A stretch of 64,000 nucleotides of DNA from Nonlabens agnitus. Lineage in GTDB: Bacteria; Bacteroidota; Bacteroidia; Flavobacteriales; Flavobacteriaceae. Of this stretch, positions 57,068 through 64,000 are shown piece by piece. The stretch's first letter is position 1; each line of letters starts with the position of its first letter. A model generated the notes under the pieces. The model saw only the letters and a list, made by a program, of their open reading frames with translations, was not told the DNA's origin and searched no databases. Where the stretch lies: NCBI RefSeq assembly GCF_002994045.1, contig NZ_MQUC01000003.1:403501-467500 (forward strand). The letters run 5' to 3'. The position numbers were made by a program, and so were the translations under genes.

Positions 57068-58230
57068 TGGCAACTATTTTAATAATCGAAGACGAATCTG
57101 CAATACGCAGAGTATTGACAAAAATTCTAACGGAAGAGAGTAAAAGCTATCAAGTCGTTGAAGCTAGCGATGGCCTGGAAGGTATAGAACTTGCTAAGGA
57201 TAATGATTATGATTTGATCCTATGTGATATTAAGATGCCTAAAATGGATGGTGTTGAGGTACTCACAGCCATCAAAAAAATCAAACCAGAAATACCGGTA
57301 GTGATGATTTCGGGTCACGGTGATCTGGATACTGCCGTGAACACCATGCGCTTGGGAGCATTTGATTATATATCAAAGCCACCAGATTTGAACCGCCTGC
57401 TCAATACCGTTCGTAATGCTTTGGATCGTAAGGAGCTAGTAGTTGAGAATAAAAGACTTAAGAAAAAAGTCAGTAAGAACTATGAAATGGTGGGCGAGAG
57501 CGAGCTTATCACCATCATAAAAAACATCATTGAAAAAGTAGCGCCTACTGAGGCTCGAGTGCTTATTACTGGTGAGAATGGCACTGGTAAAGAACTTGTC
57601 GCGCACTGGTTGCATGAAAAAAGCAACCGATCCAACGGTCCTTTTATTGAAGTGAATTGTGCAGCAATTCCCAGCGAGCTTATAGAGAGTGAACTATTTG
57701 GACATGTAAAGGGAAGTTTTACGGGAGCCAATAAAGATCGTGCTGGTAAGTTTGAGGCCGCTAATGGTGGTACCATATTCCTGGACGAGATAGGAGACAT
57801 GAGTCTCAATGCACAGGCCAAAGTTTTACGCGCTCTACAAGAAAATAAAATACAAAGAGTAGGTAGCGACCGTGATATTAAAGTGGACGTCCGCATTCTC
57901 GCAGCGACCAATAAAAACCTCAAGAAGGAAATCGAGGAAAATAAGTTTAGAGAAGATCTATACCACAGGCTTGCCGTAATTCTACTTAACGTTCCATCGC
58001 TTAATGAACGTCGGGAAGACATCGCTTTGTTGGTAGAACATTTTTCAAATAAGATTTCTACAGAACAAGGTATGCCGGTAAAATCTTTTGATGATAAAGC
58101 CATCAAGCTACTTCAAGAATATGACTGGACCGGTAATATAAGAGAACTACGCAATGTCGTGGAACGATTGATCATTCTGGGCGGTAAGCAAATTAGTGAG
58201 AAAGACGTGAAATTATTCGCAAGCAAATAA
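57067..58230 (+). CDS. NtrC-like sigma-54 response regulator lacking a DNA-binding domain
   Basis: 387 residues. Receiver domain (3-115) with phospho-acceptor Asp54 (LILCDIKMPKMDG) and SKPPD; AAA+ domain (about 140-370) with Walker A GENGTGKE, GSFTGA sigma-54 loop, Walker B GTIFLDEIGDM and arginine-finger region NIRELRNVVERL. The protein stops right after the AAA+ domain; the Fis-type helix-turn-helix seen in most NtrC proteins (to about 450-470 residues) is absent, and no frameshift is evident. Confidence 0.93.
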   Translation: MATILIIEDESAIRRVLTKILTEESKSYQVVEASDGLEGIELAKDNDYDLILCDIKMPKMDGVEVLTAIKKIKPEIPVVMISGHGDLDTAVNTMRLGAFDYISKPPDLNRLLNTVRNALDRKELVVENKRLKKKVSKNYEMVGESELITIIKNIIEKVAPTEARVLITGENGTGKELVAHWLHEKSNRSNGPFIEVNCAAIPSELIESELFGHVKGSFTGANKDRAGKFEAANGGTIFLDEIGDMSLNAQAKVLRALQENKIQRVGSDRDIKVDVRILAATNKNLKKEIEENKFREDLYHRLAVILLNVPSLNERREDIALLVEHFSNKISTEQGMPVKSFDDKAIKLLQEYDWTGNIRELRNVVERLIILGGKQISEKDVKLFASK

Positions 58231-58232
58231 GT

Positions 58233-59102
58233 ATGGATCTATACCAGTATAAAGCATCGCCAGACAAACTATTAAAGGATTATGCAACAGCGCCCATAAA
58301 TCCATTAGATAAAAAAGCTGCCAAAAAGGCTTTAAAACAAAGCCGCAAGGATCTCGCAGATTTTCAGGAACGCATGTACGCCCATGACAGGCATGCCGTG
58401 CTGATTTGTTTTCAAGGCATGGATACTGCAGGTAAGGATAGCCTGATACGCGAGGTGTTTAAAAGCTTCAATGTACGCGGCGTGGTCCAGCACAGCTTTA
58501 AAGTACCTACTCAAATTGAATTGTCACATGGTTATCTATGGCGACATTATATCGCTTTACCGTCAAAAGGGCATTTTGGTATATTCAACCGTACGCATTA
58601 CGAGAATGTCCTCGTTACCCGGGTGCATCCAGAATACTTATTAAGCGAAAACCTGCCTAACATCCACAAACCAGAGGATGCAGATCAAGAGTTTTGGCAA
58701 ATGCGTTTTGAGCAGATCAACAATTTTGAAAAGGAACTTACCCAAAACGGCACCATCATTTTCAAATTCTTCCTCAACCTGAGTAAAGAAGAACAAAAGA
58801 ACCGCTTACTGCGACGTTTGCGATTGCCAGAAAAGAACTGGAAATTCTCTGCGGGCGACCTCAAAGAGCGTGCTTTATGGGATAAATATATGCATGCCTA
58901 CGAGCAGGCGATCCATAACACAACCACCACACACGCACCTTGGCACATCATACCTGCAGATAACAAACCCATGGCGCGCTATATTGTTTGTGAGATTTTG
59001 TTGCAACAACTCAACAAACTCCAGGACATCACATATCCAGAATTGGATGTAAAAACGGCCAGCCAGCTAGACGAGTTTAAAAACATATTGAACAATGAAT
59101 AA
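58233..59102 (+). CDS. Polyphosphate kinase 2 family protein
   Basis: 289 residues. Walker A GMDTAGKDSLIREVF, Walker B-type region (GIFNRTHYENVLVTRVHP) and lid arginines (KNRLLRRLRLPEKNWKFS). PPK2 enzymes transfer phosphate between polyphosphate and nucleotides; the class is not decided here. It is two bases behind the regulator gene and overlaps the peptidase gene by eight bases. Confidence 0.92.
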   Translation: MDLYQYKASPDKLLKDYATAPINPLDKKAAKKALKQSRKDLADFQERMYAHDRHAVLICFQGMDTAGKDSLIREVFKSFNVRGVVQHSFKVPTQIELSHGYLWRHYIALPSKGHFGIFNRTHYENVLVTRVHPEYLLSENLPNIHKPEDADQEFWQMRFEQINNFEKELTQNGTIIFKFFLNLSKEEQKNRLLRRLRLPEKNWKFSAGDLKERALWDKYMHAYEQAIHNTTTTHAPWHIIPADNKPMARYIVCEILLQQLNKLQDITYPELDVKTASQLDEFKNILNNE

Positions 59103-60501
59103 AGCCTTACTATTAGTAGGAATGATGATGTTGAGTTTCGCTTTCGCGAAAGCGCAATCTTCAAACACCCGTCAAGACTCTACAGCCCTACGTACCATCT
59201 ACAATCATAATCTAACTAATTCCAAGAGCTATGACTGGCTGGAGCATTTATCCAACGAAATAGGAGGTAGGTTATCAGGTTCACCACAGGCTCAAATGGC
59301 TGTTGAATACACTCTTGCCGAATTATATAAGGTAGCTGACACTGCCTACTTGCAACCAGTGATGGTTCCTAGATGGACACGCGGCACTCCAGAAATTGCC
59401 TATTTTAAAACAACGAAAGGTGGCAAAACCAAAGTAAATGTATGTGCATTAGGTGGCTCTATCGCCACGCCAGCAGCAGGAAAATCTGCTGGAATTATAG
59501 AAGTGAATGGCCTGGAAGAGCTTGAAGATTTAGGTAGAAATGCCATTGAGGGTAAATATGTTTTTTACAATAGACCCATGGAGGCAACAAAAATCCAAAC
59601 CTTTGAGGCATACGGTGGTTGCGTGGATCAGCGATATTCTGGTGCCGAGGCAGCTGCGAAATATGGTGCTGCAGGTGTGATCGTGAGATCCATGAATTTA
59701 AGAATGGATGATTTACCGCATACAGGCGCTATGAGTTATGGCGACCTGGAAAAAGAAAAATACATTCCAGCCGCAGCCATCAGCACTAACGATGCAGAAT
59801 TGTTGCACGAGGCGCTTAAAAATGATAAGGATTTGCAGTTTTTCTTACAACAAGATTGTACCAACCATGGTGAGGTTCAATCCTATAATGTCATTGCAGA
59901 AATCAAAGGAACGCAATTTCCCAACGAGGTAATCCTAGTAGGTGGCCATCTTGATTCCTGGGATCTAGGCGATGGTAGCCATGACGATGGTGCTGGGGTG
60001 GTTCAATCCATGCAAGTCTTGGAAACTATAAAAGCCACTGGATATTCACCTAAAAGAACCATAAGAGCGGTTCTTTTTATGAATGAGGAAAACGGATTGA
60101 GAGGCGCACGTGCCTATGCAGATCAAATATTTACCAAGAACCAAAAACATATACTCGCTCTAGAGAGTGATGCCGGAGGTTTTAGTCCAAGAGGTTTTGG
60201 TTTTGACACCACTGATATTCAAATGAGCCAGATTCAGTCTTGGAAAAGTTTGTTTGCTCCATATCTCATTCACTATTTTGAGTTGGGTGGCAGTGGTGCA
60301 GATGTTGGACCCCTTAAAAATACAGGAGCAGTTCTGGCAGGTTTAAGGCCCGACTCACAACGCTATTTTGATCATCACCATGCGTCTAATGACACCTTTG
60401 ACGCGGTAAATAGAAGAGAGCTGGAACTAGGTGCCGCGACTATGAGTTCGTTGGTCTATTTGTATGATCAATACGGTCTTGCCACTAAGCTTAAGAAGTA
60501 G
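59095..60501 (+). CDS. Secreted M28 family metallopeptidase
   Basis: 468 residues. Signal peptide ends FAFAKAQ, AFAKA coming from a palindrome copy. M28 zinc site: GGHLDSWDLGDGSHDDGAGV (His, Asp), NEENGLRGARAY (Glu), ESDAGGFSPRG (Asp) and the final FDHHHASNDTFD (His). A PA-type insert lies ahead of it. Likely periplasmic or outer-membrane-associated aminopeptidase/carboxypeptidase; no lipobox or T9SS domain. Confidence 0.95.
   Translation: MNKALLLVGMMMLSFAFAKAQSSNTRQDSTALRTIYNHNLTNSKSYDWLEHLSNEIGGRLSGSPQAQMAVEYTLAELYKVADTAYLQPVMVPRWTRGTPEIAYFKTTKGGKTKVNVCALGGSIATPAAGKSAGIIEVNGLEELEDLGRNAIEGKYVFYNRPMEATKIQTFEAYGGCVDQRYSGAEAAAKYGAAGVIVRSMNLRMDDLPHTGAMSYGDLEKEKYIPAAAISTNDAELLHEALKNDKDLQFFLQQDCTNHGEVQSYNVIAEIKGTQFPNEVILVGGHLDSWDLGDGSHDDGAGVVQSMQVLETIKATGYSPKRTIRAVLFMNEENGLRGARAYADQIFTKNQKHILALESDAGGFSPRGFGFDTTDIQMSQIQSWKSLFAPYLIHYFELGGSGADVGPLKNTGAVLAGLRPDSQRYFDHHHASNDTFDAVNRRELELGAATMSSLVYLYDQYGLATKLKK
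59139..59154. repeat. 16-bp palindrome, copy 16
   Basis: Exact copy at the signal-peptide end of the M28 peptidase gene, AFAKA frame. Confidence 0.95.
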
Positions 60502-60552
60502 TTCACGCTATAGTTCACTTACTTTAAAGTTATCTTCGCCGCTTTTTTCTGC

Positions 60553-61899
60553 ATGATTTTAAGCGCCTATACTAAAGAATTCAAACGCAACCTAACAATC
60601 GCCGTACCCATTATGGCAGGTCAGGTAGCCCATTTGCTTGTGGCACTTGCCGATAATATAATGGTAGGGAAGTTGGGTGCAGCTCAACTGGCAGCGGTTT
60701 CCTTGGGTAACACCTTCATTTTTATTGCACTCTCCATAGGCATGGGATTCTCTTTTGCCATCACACCATTAGTTGCAGAAGCTGACGGGAACAAAAATGT
60801 CGAGGTAGCCCGTGCGGCATTTCATAATGGTTTTATCATGTGTGCGATCAATGGTGTGCTGTTGGTTGTATTACTTTTACTCGCAGAGCCAATATTGTAT
60901 CAAATGGATCAGCCCGAAGAAGTGGTTCGACTGGCGATACCTTACATGCGAATTGTGGGATTTTCGTTAATTCCATTAATGCTCTTTCAAGCCATGAAAC
61001 AGTTCTCTGATGGTTTATCGCTTACGCGAAATGCGATGTACGCTACCCTTTTAGCAAACATTGTTAATGTCTTCATTAATTACCTGCTCATTTATGGTAT
61101 GTGGGGTTTCCCTAGGTTAGAGGTAGAAGGTGCTGCTTATGGCACATTGATCTCTAGGATATTGATGTTATTGTTGCTTTACTTCATACTCAAGAGAAGC
61201 AGTAATACGAGGATCTATTTCCAGCGTATCAGCAAATTCTCGTGGGTCTATATGAAGTCCTTGCTCAATCTGGGTTTACCTACGGCTTTGCAAATGTTTT
61301 TTGAAGTCTCGTTGTTTACCTCTGCGATTTTCCTGTCCGGTATGTTGGGAACAGAAGAACAAGCCGCAAATCAAATTGCGCTCAATCTTTCGGCATTAAC
61401 GTTTATGGTTGGAGTAGGTTTAAGTGTAACGGCTACCATAAGAGTTGGGAATCATCTAGCCCCAGAAAAACGACCAGATCTAATAAGAGTAGCAAGATCA
61501 ATTTTCTTGATGGCCATTATTGTTGATATTGCGTTTGCACTATTTTTCTATTTAGGGAGACATTTATTACCAGAAATATATATCGATGATGTCAAGGTGA
61601 TTGAATTGGCATCGGGTCTTTTATTGATTGCTGCCTTATTTCAAATAAGTGATGGGTTGCAAGTAGTCGTTTTAGGAGCCTTAAGGGGCCTTCAAGATGT
61701 TTGGATACCTAGCTTGATATGTTTCTGTGCGTATACGTTGATTGGTTTCCCTATATCATATTATTCATCATTGAGATTTGATTTGGGAATTAACGGCATA
61801 TGGTTAGGCCTTTTGGTTGGGCTCTCTGTGTCTGCTTTACTAATGTACTTACGTTTTAGATATTTAACCAAACAGTCCTTAACGATCGTGATCAAGTAA
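60553..61899 (+). CDS. MATE family efflux transporter
   Basis: 448 residues with 12 membrane helices in two halves. PIMAGQVAHLLVALADNIMVGKLG and the matching second-half PTALQMFFEVSLFTSAIFLSGMLG are the MATE repeat starts. NorM-like cation-coupled export; substrates unknown. It follows the M28 gene by 51 bases and a terminator ends the unit. Confidence 0.94.
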   Translation: MILSAYTKEFKRNLTIAVPIMAGQVAHLLVALADNIMVGKLGAAQLAAVSLGNTFIFIALSIGMGFSFAITPLVAEADGNKNVEVARAAFHNGFIMCAINGVLLVVLLLLAEPILYQMDQPEEVVRLAIPYMRIVGFSLIPLMLFQAMKQFSDGLSLTRNAMYATLLANIVNVFINYLLIYGMWGFPRLEVEGAAYGTLISRILMLLLLYFILKRSSNTRIYFQRISKFSWVYMKSLLNLGLPTALQMFFEVSLFTSAIFLSGMLGTEEQAANQIALNLSALTFMVGVGLSVTATIRVGNHLAPEKRPDLIRVARSIFLMAIIVDIAFALFFYLGRHLLPEIYIDDVKVIELASGLLLIAALFQISDGLQVVVLGALRGLQDVWIPSLICFCAYTLIGFPISYYSSLRFDLGINGIWLGLLVGLSVSALLMYLRFRYLTKQSLTIVIK

Positions 61900-61927
61900 A
61901 TTCTAACCCCACAAATCCAAGAGAACG

Positions 61928-61951
61928 AGGCAGCTTAAAGCTGCTTTTTTT
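61928..61951 (+). terminator. Terminator of the MATE gene
   Basis: GCAGC-TTAAA-GCTGC with A-T extension on the outside and seven T's. It also insulates the rRNA operon. Confidence 0.88.
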
Positions 61952-62100
61952 GTTGGGATAGGTTTAGGTTGGTTTGGTTGTGGAGTTGGTCTGGATGTCT
62001 GGGAATGCGGAATTGGTGGCTTGGTTGGTGAGGAGGTAGGTTTGGATAAAGAATTTTTGATTTTTTTTGGAGGTGTATTTGGGTGTTTTTCAGCGGGTTG
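61952..62100 (+). other. GT-rich, C-poor segment upstream of the rRNA promoter
   Basis: Between the terminator and the rRNA promoter the plus strand is almost without C (about six in 149 bases), with many GG and GGG runs separated by T's and no stop-free coding frame worth calling. It may shape DNA structure, or be an accident of composition. Confidence 0.75.
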
Positions 62101-62141
62101 AAATTTATTTTAAATTTTTATTGATTTTTCTCTTCAAAAAG

Positions 62142-62174
62142 TTTGGTTGGAAAAGAAAATGCTCTGTATATTTG
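62142..62174 (+). promoter_or_regulatory. rRNA operon promoter
   Basis: TTTG at 62142-62145 and TATATTTG at 62167-62174, spaced 21 bases: the Bacteroidota -33/-7 pair. Preceded by an A/T-rich stretch (62101-62140) like an UP element. Transcription should start about 62180. Confidence 0.8.
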
Positions 62175-62466
62175 CACCCGCTTTGCAAGAGACGTTAAGT
62201 CGAAAGTTAAAGCAACGTTCATTAGGAGATGGGGAATACTGATAAGTTAGGCATCGTGAAGAGGCCGCTTTTCAAGTTCCATTTTGAAGACTTCTAATAA
62301 GTTCATTGAGATATTGATTGACAGCACAAAAAGAACAGGTCTGTTTCCTTTCGGGGAATCAGATCGGTAAGAATAAGAATAATATAGTGTAAACAGACAA
62401 GAACGCCAATTGCTAGTAGTATATAGGTTATGGGATTCTCGCAAGAGATCTTTTTAACAAGATTCT
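62175..62466 (+). other. rRNA leader
   Basis: About 290 bases of transcribed leader. GTTCATTGAGATATTGATTG (62301-62320) is the kind of element often seen in Flavobacteriia rRNA leaders, probably for antitermination or processing. A minus-strand open frame here is not believed. Confidence 0.65.
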
Positions 62467-63985
<1,519 letters not shown>

Positions 63986-64000
63986 CTGGAGTTCCTGAAA

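Noticed and set aside
62247..62444. Minus-strand open frame in the rRNA leader
   Set aside because: The region is transcribed leader on the plus strand; composition is not coding-like.

Overview
The window is chromosomal DNA of a marine-type flavobacterium (Bacteroidota, Flavobacteriaceae). The 16S rRNA gene at the right edge, TAnnTTTG-type promoters, lipoproteins with an SCxDDD-like start, T9SS sorting domains, a bacillithiol deacetylase and many Flavobacteriia-specific DUF families all point there. Nonlabens or a close relative is my best guess, from overall resemblance only. The DNA is moderately AT-rich, densely coded, and shows no phage, IS element, CRISPR array or obvious genomic island.

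Layout. 1-2,420: end of homoserine kinase, threonine synthase and a small secreted protein. 2,440-2,820: a tRNA-His gene next to a tandem, partly degraded copy of its own 3' end and terminator. 2,920-8,150: minus-strand genes for bacillithiol deacetylase, a trans-sulfuration enzyme, a di-haem peroxidase lipoprotein and a PhoX-like lipoprotein. 8,400-14,590: metallo-hydrolase lipoprotein, DUF2306 protein, monomeric isocitrate dehydrogenase, L19, a tiny T9SS protein, TrmD and a membrane protein. 14,580-17,750: DUF1569 protein and two fasciclin lipoproteins around a Gre-like gene. 17,900-29,910: MnmA, a T9SS subtilase, nitronate monooxygenase, hemolysin III, ZIP transporter, two methyltransferases, EttA, an MtfA-like peptidase and a Bax-inhibitor protein. 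30,360-38,140: a three-gene RND efflux operon followed by an ECF sigma factor, a membrane protein likely to be its anti-sigma factor, and a Spy/CpxP-like protein. 38,240-44,440: minus-strand membrane, GSCFA, RDD and AlaS genes. 44,600-53,000: M23 peptidase, MerR regulator, outer-membrane proteins, oxidoreductases, YceI, GrpE and DnaJ. 53,060-61,900: a compact plus-strand run of ABC-2 exporter, MscS channel, outer-membrane barrel, NtrC-like regulator, PPK2, M28 peptidase and MATE pump. 61,930-63,985: terminator, GT-rich spacer, rRNA promoter, leader and 16S rRNA.

The most striking feature that gene calls do not explain is a dispersed 16-bp perfect palindrome, CGCTTTCGCGAAAGCG. I count 14 exact copies plus two with one mismatch, about one per 4 kb. 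Eleven lie inside genes and five between genes. In genes it is read in all three frames: AFAKA, LSRKR or RFRES. In three secreted proteins it supplies the AKA signal-peptidase site. A further copy, at 9,279-9,314, is split by a 20-bp hairpin-like insert, and a related 20-bp perfect hairpin splits the tRNA-His remnant. These two short-repeat families are the best candidates in the window for something not yet explained.
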